Assembly: GCF_009765685.1 (NCBI RefSeq)
Contig: NZ_LMUY01000074.1
Location: 49,615 to 113,614, forward strand
Length of the DNA: 64,000 nucleotides
Direction of reading: 5' to 3'
From: Acidisphaera sp. L21
GTDB taxonomy: Bacteria; Pseudomonadota; Alphaproteobacteria; Acetobacterales; Acetobacteraceae
In this document: positions 1-8,591 of the stretch, in pieces
Layout of the letters: each line of letters opens with the position of its first letter
Position numbering within the stretch: position 1 is the stretch's first letter
Position numbers and translations under genes: made by a program
The notes under the pieces: generated by a model
Told to the model about the DNA's origin: nothing
The model's input: only the letters and a program-made list of their open reading frames with translations
Database searches by the model: none

Positions 1-1283
1 CGGAACACGCGGATGTTCTGGAACGTGCGCGCCAGCCCAGCCCGGGTACGCTCATGCGGCGCTTTGCCGGTGATGTCGGTGCCGGCAAAGGCGATGCGGC
101 CCGCGGTCGGGCGGTAGAGACCGGTCAGCACGTTGATGAAGGTGCTCTTGCCGGAGCCGTTCGGCCCGATCAGCGCATGAACCGTGCCGCGACGCACGGC
201 CACGTCGACACCATCCAGTGCCTTCAGCCCGCCGAAATGCTTGGCCAGGCCCTCGATCTTGAGCACGACCTCCGCGGACGCGCCGGCCGTCTGCGACAAC
301 AGCGGCAGCGGCGCCACGCTCCCCTCGATACTGCGCGGACGCCGCGCATACCGGGCGGCGAGGCCCCACAGGCCATCGGGCAGGAACACCATGATCAGGA
401 TGACAGCGCCGCCGTAGACCGCCAGATAGATGCGCTGCAGGAACCGCAGCCATTCCGGCAGCATCACCAATAGCCCGGTGCCAAGTAGCGCGCCGAATGG
501 CGACTGCACACCGCCCAGCAGTGCCATCGTCAGCAACACGATCGATTCGGCAAAGGAGAATTGATCGGGGCTGATATAGGCGAACGCACCCGCGAACAGG
601 CCGCCGCCCAAGCCGCCCAGCACGGCGGAAATGCCGAACGCCAGCACCTTTGTCCGCAATATGTCGATGCCGCAGGTTCCGGCCGCGATCTCGTTATCAC
701 GCACCGCCTGCATCGCGCGGCCCAGGCTGCTGGTTTTCAGCCGCCATGCGTATAGCGTCACCGCAACGAGTGCGACGAGGCACAAGCTGAGATAGCCCGG
801 CCCCGATGTAAGCCCGGCCGGCCGCGCGATGCCGCTGACGCCGTCGGGCCCATGCGTCAGCCCGATCCAGTTCGTGAGCACCAACGTCAGGATTTGCTGG
901 AAGCTGATTGTGACCATGGCCAGGTAATGGCCGCCAAGGCGCAAGCTGGCGAAGCCCAGGATGAGTCCGAACACCCCGGCGATAAAGATGCCGATCAGGA
1001 ACGCGACGAAGAACGGCAGGTGATAATCCACCACCCCTAGCGCCGTGCCATAAGCGCCCAACCCGAAGAACGCGGCCTGCGCGAGCGAGATCTGCCCGCA
1101 ATAGCCCAGCACCACGACCAGCCCCGCCACTGCGATCGCATAGGTGACGGCCTGCATCATGATGTTCAGCGAATAACCGGAGCCCGGCGCCATCTGCGCC
1201 GCCGCTACCAGAATAATCGCCGCACCGATGGCAGGTACCACGCCGCGCCATGGGCGGGCCTGGGCAATAGCAGGGGCGCTCAT
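1..1283 (-). CDS. LivM-LivG fusion: ABC importer permease plus ATPase (3' end beyond window)
   Basis: One uninterrupted frame runs from an ATG at 1283 to the window edge, with 427 residues visible. The first ~310 residues are a LivM-type permease with many hydrophobic segments and the motif GYCGQISLAQAAFFGLGAYG. From about residue 338 it becomes a LivG-type ATPase, with Walker A GPNGSGKST near residues 372-380 and the family motif ARTFQNIRVF at the edge. I checked the frame at three points and saw no stop between the domains. Its start overlaps the livH stop by ATGA, so translation is probably coupled. Importers of this family take up branched-chain or other amino acids, amides or urea. LivM-LivG fusions are known in alphaproteobacteria. 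A LivF gene would be expected next, outside the window. Confidence 0.9.
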   Translation of the reverse strand, partial: MSAPAIAQARPWRGVVPAIGAAIILVAAAQMAPGSGYSLNIMMQAVTYAIAVAGLVVVLGYCGQISLAQAAFFGLGAYGTALGVVDYHLPFFVAFLIGIFIAGVFGLILGFASLRLGGHYLAMVTISFQQILTLVLTNWIGLTHGPDGVSGIARPAGLTSGPGYLSLCLVALVAVTLYAWRLKTSSLGRAMQAVRDNEIAAGTCGIDILRTKVLAFGISAVLGGLGGGLFAGAFAYISPDQFSFAESIVLLTMALLGGVQSPFGALLGTGLLVMLPEWLRFLQRIYLAVYGGAVILIMVFLPDGLWGLAARYARRPRSIEGSVAPLPLLSQTAGASAEVVLKIEGLAKHFGGLKALDGVDVAVRRGTVHALIGPNGSGKSTFINVLTGLYRPTAGRIAFAGTDITGKAPHERTRAGLARTFQNIRVF

Positions 1284-2152
1284 GCTTTCTCCGCAATGCG
1301 TTCGCCGAAGATGCCCTGCGGGCGAACCAGCAGTACCAATAGTAGAAGGGCGAAGGCGAAGGCGTCTTTATACGGAACGGAGATGTAAGACGCGCCCATC
1401 GTCTCTGCCACGCCCAGCGCCAGGCCGCCGATGATGGCGCCCGGAATGCTGCCGAAACCGCCGATGATGTTGGCCGCGAACGCCTTCAACGCCACGACGG
1501 CGCCCATCTGCACGCTCACGAACAACACCGGCGCGACCAGAACGCCGGCAATGCCACCCAATGCCGCGCTGTAGGCGAAAGTGAACAGCACCATCAGCGC
1601 CACGGGAATTCCCAGCAGACTGGCCATCTCCTTGTCCTGGCTGGTCGCCTGCAGCTTCTTGCCTAGCAAGGTCTTCTCGAACACCAAGTATTGCAGCAGT
1701 ACCAAGAGTGCCGTGATGACGATGATCGCCAAATACTGGCTGTCGATATAAACCTCGCCGATATCGAACCCGTTGTCGAAGATCGGCGGTAACACTTGCG
1801 GGCTGGGACCGTATGTCGCCAGCACGAAGTTGGCCAGGAAGATCGACGCGCCAATCGTGCTGATGATCACCGGCAATTGGCCGCGATGGCGCAGCGGCCA
1901 ATATACGACGCCCGCAAACAGGATGCCGAACGCTGCCATTAGTATCACTGCAATCGGAATCGCGATGAAATAGGGCACGCCTAAATCATTGGCGAAGATC
2001 ACCATGATGTACGCGCCCAACATGGAGAATTCGCCCTGGGCGAAGTTCACCACGCTGGCAGCACGGATCAGCAGCACGAACCCTAGGCTTACGAGGGCGT
2101 AAATGCTGCCAATCCCAAGCCCCGTGAATAGGAGCTGGAGAAAAAGTGCCAA
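1280..2152 (-). CDS. livH: Branched-chain amino acid ABC importer permease LivH
   Basis: A 290-residue inner-membrane permease of the LivH family. It begins with a hydrophobic helix and the motif GIGSIYALVSLGFVLL, followed by NFAQGEFSMLGAY, and it carries the late EAA-like region around IIGGFGSIPGAIIGG. It should pair with the LivM part of the downstream fusion to form the translocation pore. The start lies 7 bases after the substrate-binding protein gene and the stop overlaps the next start by 4 bases, so the three genes form one operon. The substrate cannot be read from the permease. Confidence 0.92.
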   Translation of the reverse strand: MALFLQLLFTGLGIGSIYALVSLGFVLLIRAASVVNFAQGEFSMLGAYIMVIFANDLGVPYFIAIPIAVILMAAFGILFAGVVYWPLRHRGQLPVIISTIGASIFLANFVLATYGPSPQVLPPIFDNGFDIGEVYIDSQYLAIIVITALLVLLQYLVFEKTLLGKKLQATSQDKEMASLLGIPVALMVLFTFAYSAALGGIAGVLVAPVLFVSVQMGAVVALKAFAANIIGGFGSIPGAIIGGLALGVAETMGASYISVPYKDAFAFALLLLVLLVRPQGIFGERIAEKA

Positions 2153-2159
2153 GGTCTGC

Positions 2160-3290
2160 TCAGGCCTGGAAGTCTATGTGTTTGTCGAAAACGATCTTGC
2201 CGCTGTTGTTCTTCACGACGTTGTAGCCGTGCAGCCCGTCCCCGTTCTGGTCGAAATTATACGTACCCTCCGCCCCTTCCAAACCGCGGATCGCCAGGAT
2301 GGCGGTGCGCAGCTTGTCGGGATCGGTGGAGCCAGCATCGTTCAGCGCCCTGCCCAGCACCACGACCGCGTCATGCGCCCAGGACGATTGATTGTCCGGC
2401 GGGTTCTTGCTCTGCATCTCGAACTTCGTGGCAAAGGTTTTCGCCGCCGGGCTTGAATCCACCGCGTAATCGGCCACACCGAATGTGCCGTAGAGGCTGG
2501 CGCCCGCCAGGTTCAGGGCGGAGGTGTTGGTGATGGAGGGCGAGCCGATCCAAGGCACCCGAACGCCGAGTTGGCGCAACTGCCGAGCGAACACACCGAG
2601 ATCGGTCTCGAAGGTGAAGTAGCTGCCGAGCACATCCGCGCCAGACTGCCGCACGGCCAGCGCCACCGGGGTGAAGTCGGCCTGCTGGTTGGTGTAGCCC
2701 TGCACCAGCGAGGGCTCGATCCCGGCAGCCTTCAGGCTTTCGACCAGCGCCTTCATTCCGCCGGTGCCGAACGCGTCCGTGGAGTGGACGATGGCCCACT
2801 TCTTCTTGGCCAGCGTTTCAACGCCGTACTGCGCGATGACCTTGGCGGAATAGCTGTCGTTCGGACGGCAGCGAAACAGCCACCGATTGCCCAAATGGGT
2901 AAGCGCCGGGTCGGTGCCCCCGATCATCATGGGCTTGCCGATCTTCAGCACATCCGGCGCCATCGCGTGCACCTGGGTCGACCGGACGGAGCCGATGAAC
3001 GCCACCATGGTCGGGTCGCCGGACATGCGGGAGAAAGCAAGCACAGCGCCGGGGTTGGTGGTCTGATCGTCCTCGATATGGAGTTCGACCTTGCGGCCGA
3101 GGACGCCCTTCTCGTTGACCTCCTCCACGCCGATCTTCGCACCGATGGTCATGAAGCCGCCGGACTCCGCTGCGGGGCCGGTGATGGGGACGGTCATGCC
3201 AATCTTGATAGGATCGGCGGCACGGGCCACGTAGGGCATGGCGAGCGTGCCGGCGGAAGCGAGTATGAGCGTACGACGGCTTATCGCCAC
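2160..3290 (-). CDS. Periplasmic substrate-binding protein of LivK type
   Basis: A 376-residue type I periplasmic binding protein. The N-terminus has a twin-arginine-like signal (SRRTLILASAGTLAMP) and an Ala-X-Ala cleavage region near residue 25. The mature protein begins with the typical DPIKIGMTVPITGPAAESGG and IGVEEVNEKGVLGRKVEL. It is first in the operon and delivers substrate to LivH/LivM-G. The family binds branched-chain amino acids, amides, urea or aromatic acids, so the ligand is uncertain. The 138 bases upstream (3291-3428) hold its promoter region; I see no clear operator there. Confidence 0.9.
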   Translation of the reverse strand: MAISRRTLILASAGTLAMPYVARAADPIKIGMTVPITGPAAESGGFMTIGAKIGVEEVNEKGVLGRKVELHIEDDQTTNPGAVLAFSRMSGDPTMVAFIGSVRSTQVHAMAPDVLKIGKPMMIGGTDPALTHLGNRWLFRCRPNDSYSAKVIAQYGVETLAKKKWAIVHSTDAFGTGGMKALVESLKAAGIEPSLVQGYTNQQADFTPVALAVRQSGADVLGSYFTFETDLGVFARQLRQLGVRVPWIGSPSITNTSALNLAGASLYGTFGVADYAVDSSPAAKTFATKFEMQSKNPPDNQSSWAHDAVVVLGRALNDAGSTDPDKLRTAILAIRGLEGAEGTYNFDQNGDGLHGYNVVKNNSGKIVFDKHIDFQA

Positions 3291-3428
3291 GTGTTATTCT
3301 CCCCAGTGTAGCATCCGGATTGTTCCGGCCTCTTGGACGCCGCTATTCCGCGCACATGATCTGAGAAGATTCAAGCCGTTTGAGGATCGTGCGGGTTCTG
3401 ACGCCTCACCCGGCAGAATTTGCTGGTG

Positions 3429-4577
3429 TTACAGCACGAGACCCGCTGCCAGGGGGACCAGCAAAGCGATAACGCAGATCACGTCCAGCACGCGGTGCAG
3501 GGGGGGAATCGTCCAGCGTACGCCGCCGAACACTGCCGCACCGACAACGAAACCCAGCGCCGCCTGCCAGAATTGCCAGTCATCCGGCAGCCAATCGTCC
3601 GTCAGGCTGAAGGAGAATGCTAAGGCCGCCACGATGGCAGCGCCGCCAGCGTACAATGCGATGTTGAACGCCAGCGTGTCGCGCAGCCGGTCGCGATTGC
3701 GCGCCCAGAACAGCCCGGTCGCAATCGAGAGGCAGATCCCGATCAGCAGCACTTGGGCTACCGGGTGCGGACCGTAGCTGATGTCCAATTCCGCTTTTAG
3801 CGGGCGCAGCGGATCGATCCGGGTTTCCAAAGCATACCAAGCATATTCCACGAGCCCGGTGAGTGCGGCTGCGACGGCACCCAGGCCCAAGATCGGCAGT
3901 GGTTCGCGGTCGGGGCCGGAGGGCAATAGGCGCCAGCCCATCATCCAGACGAACAGGCCGCCGATCAACGTCGCTTCCGCCACGTCGGCCTTGGACTGCA
4001 GGAAGAAGTGCAGCGTGGCCAGCGCCGCCAGCGCGTAGACGATCCGGTGCAGACGTTTCCAAGCATGCCCAAGCTGGCGCAGCGCCCGGTCGCTGGAGGT
4101 GACGCCCAGCACGCCCAGGCCAACCACGACGACGAAACCCACTTCCAGGTAGAAACGGCTCAGGATCTCCATTGCCACGTCGTGCAGGTTCCAGGCCTCG
4201 TCCTGCGCATACAGCGTCAGATGTCCCAGCGCGTAGAACAGCGCCGTCAGCCCCAATTGGCGCCGCACCAACACCAGCCGGTGCCAGTTGAAGATCGCCC
4301 GCGCCGGGCTGACCAGCAGCGAGATCATCAGGAAGCGGATCGCCCATAGGCCGGTCTGGTGAATGGCCTCGGTCACCGGGCGGGCGCCGAAGCGGTGGGT
4401 CAGCAGGGCAAAGACGATCCAGGCGGCGGGCGCCAGCTCCAGCACCAGCACCGCCGATTTCAACGTCGAGAACCGGCCGGAGCGATCATGCCACGGCCAG
4501 GGCGTCTTCTGCATCGGATGGGTGGATCGCGCGCGGCGGGGGTTCACCCGCTCCCGCACGGGCGCCGGCTCACTCAC
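3429..4577 (-). CDS. msrQ: MsrQ-like heme-binding membrane subunit of periplasmic methionine sulfoxide reductase
   Basis: A 382-residue integral membrane protein of the ferric reductase-like family (MsrQ/YedZ). The core has GLWAIRFLMISLLVSP, FYALGHLTLY and LHRIVYALAALATLHF; histidines in these helices are the likely heme ligands. In the family, MsrQ passes electrons to the molybdoenzyme MsrP, which repairs oxidised methionine in periplasmic proteins. No msrP is visible in this window. The protein is about 85 residues longer than the usual alphaproteobacterial length, with two or three extra hydrophobic helices at the C-terminus. It is the last gene of an operon with 4-base overlaps: aat, two secreted paralogs, msrQ. 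Confidence 0.82.
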   Translation of the reverse strand: MSEPAPVRERVNPRRARSTHPMQKTPWPWHDRSGRFSTLKSAVLVLELAPAAWIVFALLTHRFGARPVTEAIHQTGLWAIRFLMISLLVSPARAIFNWHRLVLVRRQLGLTALFYALGHLTLYAQDEAWNLHDVAMEILSRFYLEVGFVVVVGLGVLGVTSSDRALRQLGHAWKRLHRIVYALAALATLHFFLQSKADVAEATLIGGLFVWMMGWRLLPSGPDREPLPILGLGAVAAALTGLVEYAWYALETRIDPLRPLKAELDISYGPHPVAQVLLIGICLSIATGLFWARNRDRLRDTLAFNIALYAGGAAIVAALAFSFSLTDDWLPDDWQFWQAALGFVVGAAVFGGVRWTIPPLHRVLDVICVIALLVPLAAGLVL

Positions 4578-5122
4578 GGCCGGTCGCCGGAGACGTGGCG
4601 GAACCCGTCAGGCGGGGTGAAGTCCGCCGGGTTCTGGGTGGTGTAGCTGACGGACGACGCCTGGACCAAAACCTTGCCACCTTGGCTGGCGCGCAGCATG
4701 ACGCCGTCCTCGGTCATGCAGATCAGCGTCTCTTGACCGCCGGCGTCGGCTGTCTGCCAGTCGGTGCAGGGTAGTCCGGCAATCTGGTCGGTGTCGCGGC
4801 GCGTGAAGCTGCCGGATTCGGCGCCGGGCAGGCCGGGGCCCGCGGTGGACACGTCCAGCACGGCGTGGTCTGCAACCTTCACCACGGACATCCGCTTCGC
4901 CCGGTAGTCGATAATCATGTAGATGCCGCCCGTTGGCGGATCCACCCGCAGCCGCCCGGCGCTCACGGACCAGCGCATTCGCTGGGTCAGCGCCGGGGCG
5001 CCTTCCTGTCGCTGCGCCATGGTGTAGGTGATGTCGACGTCGCGCTGCGGCGTCGTGGGCGGCCGGTCGGCGGCCCTGGCAGCGGAGGTCAGCAACAGTG
5101 CGGCCAGGACCAGCCGGATCAT
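4574..5122 (-). CDS. Secreted protein of unknown function with a cysteine pair (paralog A)
   Basis: A 182-residue protein with a clear signal peptide ([17 protein letters not shown]), hence periplasmic. It is plainly homologous to the next gene upstream. Shared blocks are DVD[IL]xY near the mature N-terminus, FTRR, GLPCTDW (C119), ICMTEDGVMLRA (C135) and FTPPDGF near the end. The two cysteines are 16 residues apart and match a pair in the paralog, so a disulfide is plausible. The shape suggests a small beta-rich lipocalin-like or DUF4412-like domain, but I cannot name the family with confidence. It overlaps both neighbours by 4 bases and probably shares translation with msrQ. Confidence 0.75.
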   Translation of the reverse strand: MIRLVLAALLLTSAARAADRPPTTPQRDVDITYTMAQRQEGAPALTQRMRWSVSAGRLRVDPPTGGIYMIIDYRAKRMSVVKVADHAVLDVSTAGPGLPGAESGSFTRRDTDQIAGLPCTDWQTADAGGQETLICMTEDGVMLRASQGGKVLVQASSVSYTTQNPADFTPPDGFRHVSGDRP

Positions 5123-5694
5123 CGTGCGCCCATCATCGGCAAACGGAAGAACCCCGCGGGCGGGGTGAACTGCCCCGGTGGCACACGCCCCCGCGTCACC
5201 GACACCACCTGGAAGCTGCCCTGGCGCCCATCAAACAGCCCCTCCGCCCGCAGCACCACGCCGTCCGGCGTCACGCATCCGGTGCCATCCAGCTTGCGGG
5301 AGTGGATGGCCCATTCGGTGCAGTCCATTCCCAGCACCCGGCTTGCCCCCCGCCGGGTGAACCGGACGTCCGATCCGGCCAGCAGGGTCTGCGGATCGCC
5401 GACCCGCAGCGGCAGCTCCAGAAACGAGTTCTGGGCGGGAAACACGATATCGGCGACGTGCCGCTGCAGATCGGTGATGGCATACATCGGCCGGCCCACC
5501 GGTTCCGTCCGCAGGCGCTGGCCCATCGCGTCCCATTGCAAACGCACGCCATCGGGCGCGCCGCCAGGGATCTGGGTCGCAGCCGCGCCCGCTAGGCGGT
5601 AGACCAGGTCGACATCGCCCGATGGAACCAGCCTTGGCTGCGCCCATGCCACAACCGGTGTCGATAACAGGCACAGCAACAGAAGCAGCTTCAT
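5119..5694 (-). CDS. Secreted protein of unknown function with a cysteine pair (paralog B)
   Basis: A 191-residue exported protein (signal [19 protein letters not shown]), homologous to paralog A directly downstream. It keeps GDVDLVY, FTRR, GMDCTEW (C125), [12 protein letters not shown] (C140) and FTPPAGF. It differs by an extra stretch after DVD and a longer middle. The tandem arrangement with 4-base overlaps suggests a local duplication kept under joint expression. The position between aat and msrQ does not prove function; a role in periplasmic redox or envelope maintenance is inference only. Confidence 0.75.
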   Translation of the reverse strand: MKLLLLLCLLSTPVVAWAQPRLVPSGDVDLVYRLAGAAATQIPGGAPDGVRLQWDAMGQRLRTEPVGRPMYAITDLQRHVADIVFPAQNSFLELPLRVGDPQTLLAGSDVRFTRRGASRVLGMDCTEWAIHSRKLDGTGCVTPDGVVLRAEGLFDGRQGSFQVVSVTRGRVPPGQFTPPAGFFRLPMMGAR

Positions 5695-6377
5695 GACTCC
5701 ACTTGGTCTCGCTTCGCCATCGCCTGGATCTCCGCCTGCACCTCGGCGCTATCTGCCTGCCATCGCCCCGGCTCGTCTACCGCCTCGGCCAGCAGAGCCT
5801 TGTAACGATCGCGGGGGATCTCCTCCGTGCCGAATTGCTGCAGATGGGATGTGACGAACTGGGTGTCCAGCAGCCGATAGCCGCCCACCCGCAACCGGGC
5901 CACCAAATGCACTAGGGCCACCTTGGACGCATCGCGCGCCGTGCTGAACATGCTCTCGCCAAAGAACGCGCCGCCCAGGCTCACGCCATACAGCCCGCCG
6001 ACCAGCACCCCCTGCTCCCGGCACTCCACGCTATGGGCAAAGCCGGTGGCATGCAGGTCGCCGAACAACCGCTCGATATCACGGTTGATCCAGGTATCCT
6101 CCCGGCCCGGCATGGCGGTGGCGCAGGCGGCGATCACGGCGGGGAAATCCTGGTCGACCGCCACCTCATACGGTCCGCGCAGCACGGTGCGCAGCAGGCG
6201 GCGGGGCGCGTGGAACCGGTCCAGCGGCAGCACGCCACGGAACTCGGGATCCAGCCAGTATAGCCGATTGCCGCGCCGCGTTTCGGCCATGGGAAACAGG
6301 CCGACGCGATAGGCGCGGAGCAATAGCTCGGGCGTGACCTCGACAGTGCGGCGCGACATTGATGCGGACGGTATCAT
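5691..6377 (-). CDS. aat: Leucyl/phenylalanyl-tRNA--protein transferase
   Basis: A 228-residue cytoplasmic enzyme of the L/F-transferase family. It transfers Leu or Phe from tRNA to N-terminal Arg or Lys of proteins, marking them for ClpS/ClpAP degradation. Diagnostic parts are [55 protein letters not shown] and [15 protein letters not shown]. The length matches the family. A second in-frame ATG six codons in (6359) is also possible. It is the first gene of the operon with the two secreted paralogs and msrQ. Confidence 0.93.
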   Translation of the reverse strand: MIPSASMSRRTVEVTPELLLRAYRVGLFPMAETRRGNRLYWLDPEFRGVLPLDRFHAPRRLLRTVLRGPYEVAVDQDFPAVIAACATAMPGREDTWINRDIERLFGDLHATGFAHSVECREQGVLVGGLYGVSLGGAFFGESMFSTARDASKVALVHLVARLRVGGYRLLDTQFVTSHLQQFGTEEIPRDRYKALLAEAVDEPGRWQADSAEVQAEIQAMAKRDQVES

Positions 6378-6411
6378 GGCTCGCCGCCGGGTTCACGCGT
6401 CAAACAGTATC

Positions 6412-7218
6412 CTAGACATCCAGCGTGACGGATACCGGCACGTGGTCGGACGTTTGAGGCCAGTCCCGTGCATCCTTGAGCACCGTCATGCTGCGCAGCC
6501 CGGCAGTCAGATCCGGCGTGACCCACACATGGTCCAACCGGCGGCCACGGTTGGACAGCCGCCAGTCCTTGTTGCGGTAGGACCACCAGGTGAACAACTT
6601 CTCCTCCGGCGGCACGAAGTGGCGTAGCGCGTCATACCAGCCGGCCTTCTGCCAGGCGACCATGTGCTCCACCTCAATCGGAGTATGGCTCACCACGCTC
6701 AGTAACTGCTTGTGGCTCCACACATCCTGCTCTAGCGGGGCGATGTTCAAATCGCCCACAAGCACTGCCCGGCGCAATCCGGTACGGGCGGCGAACCAGT
6801 CGGTTGCTTGCGACACGAAGGCGAGCTTGTGGGCGAATTTCGGGTTTGCCTCGGTATCGGGAATGTCGCCGCCGGCCGGCACGTAGAAATCGTGCAACTC
6901 CAGGGGGCCAGACGGTAATAGCAAAGCGACCTGCAAATGCCGGCAATCGCCCTTTTCGCACCAATCCGGCGCGTCCCAATCGGTCACCAACGGGATGCGG
7001 GACAGAATTGCCACGCCATTATAGCCCTTCATCCCCTTTCGCGCGACGTAGGGATACCCCAGCGCAGGCGGCCCGGCGTCCGGAAACAGCTCGTCCGGCA
7101 CCTTGGTCTCCTGCAGGCATATGACGTCGGGGTCCAGCGCCGCCACCAGCCGTTCCAGCAACGGCAGGCGCAGGCGGAGGGAGTTGATGTTCCAGGTCGC
7201 GATTCGGAGGGAGGCCAT
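6412..7218 (-). CDS. xthA: Exodeoxyribonuclease III family nuclease
   Basis: A 268-residue enzyme of the EEP (exonuclease/endonuclease/phosphatase) fold, acting in base-excision repair as AP endonuclease and 3'-5' exonuclease. Seen motifs: RIATWNINSLRLRL, CLQETKVPDELFP (metal-binding Glu), GYNGVAILSR, LVGDLNIAP, GRRLDHVWVT and TSDHVPVSV. I chose the ATG at 7218 because the family starts directly before the first strand; the longer frame to 7374 runs into the promoter of the divergent livK. A second xth gene lies at 48428. Confidence 0.92.
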   Translation of the reverse strand: MASLRIATWNINSLRLRLPLLERLVAALDPDVICLQETKVPDELFPDAGPPALGYPYVARKGMKGYNGVAILSRIPLVTDWDAPDWCEKGDCRHLQVALLLPSGPLELHDFYVPAGGDIPDTEANPKFAHKLAFVSQATDWFAARTGLRRAVLVGDLNIAPLEQDVWSHKQLLSVVSHTPIEVEHMVAWQKAGWYDALRHFVPPEEKLFTWWSYRNKDWRLSNRGRRLDHVWVTPDLTAGLRSMTVLKDARDWPQTSDHVPVSVTLDV

Positions 7219-7263
7219 GCGGCAATATGTCCCGCCCTGCCATCCCGACCAACCCGGCCCCGC

Positions 7264-7291
7264 TTGACCAACCTTATCGTTGGGATAGAAG
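7264..7291 (+). promoter_or_regulatory. Possible sigma-70 promoter of the second liv operon
   Basis: TTGACC at 7264 and TAGAAG at 7286 are 16 bases apart and 38 bases upstream of the livK start at 7329. The match to the -10 box is weak, so this is only a candidate. A ribosome-binding-like GGATAGGA lies between it and the ATG. Confidence 0.3.
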
Positions 7292-7328
7292 TCCGGTCCA
7301 AGTCGAACCCCCGGGGATAGGAAATACC

Positions 7329-8447
7329 ATGAATCGCAGGCACTTCGTCGCAGCCATGGCCGGCGTAATGGCACTGGCCGGAGCGGCCCGCGCGCAGGAG
7401 CCAGTGCAGCTCGGCTCGATTGAAATCCTGTCCGGGCCGAATGCCGCCTATGGCGTCGCCATCAAGGCCGGGCTGGAACTGGCGCTGGACGAGGTGAACG
7501 CCAAGGGCGTGCTGGGCGGCCGCAAGATCAACCTCATCGTGGAGGACAGCGCGGCCAATAAGGACCAGGCGATCAACGCCGCCCGCAAGCTGATCGGGCG
7601 CGACAAGGTCGTCGCCATCATCGGGCCAACCTTGTCCAACGAGATGTTCGCCGTCGGCCCCGTCGCCAACGAGCGCAAGATTCCCATCCTCGGCACGTCC
7701 ACCACCGCCAACGGCATCACCGCCATGGGCGATTACGTGTTCCGCACCTCCCTGCCCGAAAGCGACGTCATCCCCGTCACGCTCAAGAAGGCGATGGACC
7801 GCGGCGTGAAGACCATCGCGCTGATGTATGCCAATGACGACGCGTTCTCGAAGTCCGGCTACGACGTGATGAAGTCTGCCGCCGAGAAGGCCGGGCTGAA
7901 GATCGTCGATATCGAGAGCTTCGGCAGCAAAGACAGCGACTTCTCGGCCCAACTGACCAAGATCAAGCAGTTGAAGCCGGACGCCGTCGGCATTTCCGCC
8001 CTGGTAGAACCAGTGTCTGGTGTGCTGCTGGCGGCGCGCCAACTTGGCTTCGGGCCAGAGACGCTGTTCATCGGCGGCAACGGCAGCAACTCGCCCAAGC
8101 TGGGGGAGATCGCTGGCAAGGCGGCGGATGGCCTGCTGGTCGGCAGCCCCTGGTTCGTGGGCAAGCCCACTGCGGTAAACACCAAGTTCGTGGCCGATTT
8201 CCAAAAGAAGTACAGCAAGGAACCGGACCAGTTCGCCGCCCAGGCTTATGACGCGATGAAGATCATGGCCGCCGCGATCGACCGTGCCGGGGCTGCCGAG
8301 CCAGCCATGGTGCGGGATGCATTGATGCAGACCAAATTCGAGGGCGTGATGGGCCCCTTCTCCTTCACCACCGGCCGCGACCCTGCGTCCGCTGAGGGCG
8401 TGGTGGTGCTGGTGATGCAAAATGGCAAGTTTGGTATCGCTCCGTAA
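7329..8447 (+). CDS. Periplasmic substrate-binding protein of LivK type (second system)
   Basis: A 372-residue periplasmic binding protein. The ATG at 7329 is chosen because it begins a twin-arginine-like signal peptide (MNRRHFVAAMAGVMALAG, then ARAQ) and follows a ribosome-binding sequence. The mature protein has VQLGSIEILSGPNAAYG, ALDEVNAKGVLGG and AIIGPTLSNEMFAV, typical of LivK-like receptors. It heads the livKHMGF operon. It is distinct in sequence from the receptor at 2160-3290, so the two importers probably differ in substrate. Confidence 0.92.
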   Translation: MNRRHFVAAMAGVMALAGAARAQEPVQLGSIEILSGPNAAYGVAIKAGLELALDEVNAKGVLGGRKINLIVEDSAANKDQAINAARKLIGRDKVVAIIGPTLSNEMFAVGPVANERKIPILGTSTTANGITAMGDYVFRTSLPESDVIPVTLKKAMDRGVKTIALMYANDDAFSKSGYDVMKSAAEKAGLKIVDIESFGSKDSDFSAQLTKIKQLKPDAVGISALVEPVSGVLLAARQLGFGPETLFIGGNGSNSPKLGEIAGKAADGLLVGSPWFVGKPTAVNTKFVADFQKKYSKEPDQFAAQAYDAMKIMAAAIDRAGAAEPAMVRDALMQTKFEGVMGPFSFTTGRDPASAEGVVVLVMQNGKFGIAP

Positions 8448-8498
8448 TACGAAAACGTCGGATTACGCCCTGGTCGAGCAATGAAGGGTTGACCAGGG
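8443..8498 (+). promoter_or_regulatory. Two inverted repeats between livK and livH
   Basis: CGTAAT (8443) pairs with ATTACG (8462-8467), and CCCTGGTC (8468-8475) pairs with GACCAGGG (8491-8498). They sit directly after the livK stop, in the only sizeable gap of the operon (144 bases). Such hairpins often protect the binding-protein message or cause partial termination so that the receptor is made in excess. There is no T-run after the second stem. Confidence 0.4.
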
Positions 8499-8591
8499 GG
8501 GCCTCGCCGCCGCATTTCCGGGCGTCATATTCGTAGAGGCGACGTGAATGGCCGCGCCCGCTCGTGGCCATGACGGCTAGTTCGGAACCCA

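Noticed and set aside
7029-8420. A 463-codon open frame on the minus strand across livK
   Set aside because: It is antisense to a well-supported binding protein, has no family motifs and reflects high GC codon use.
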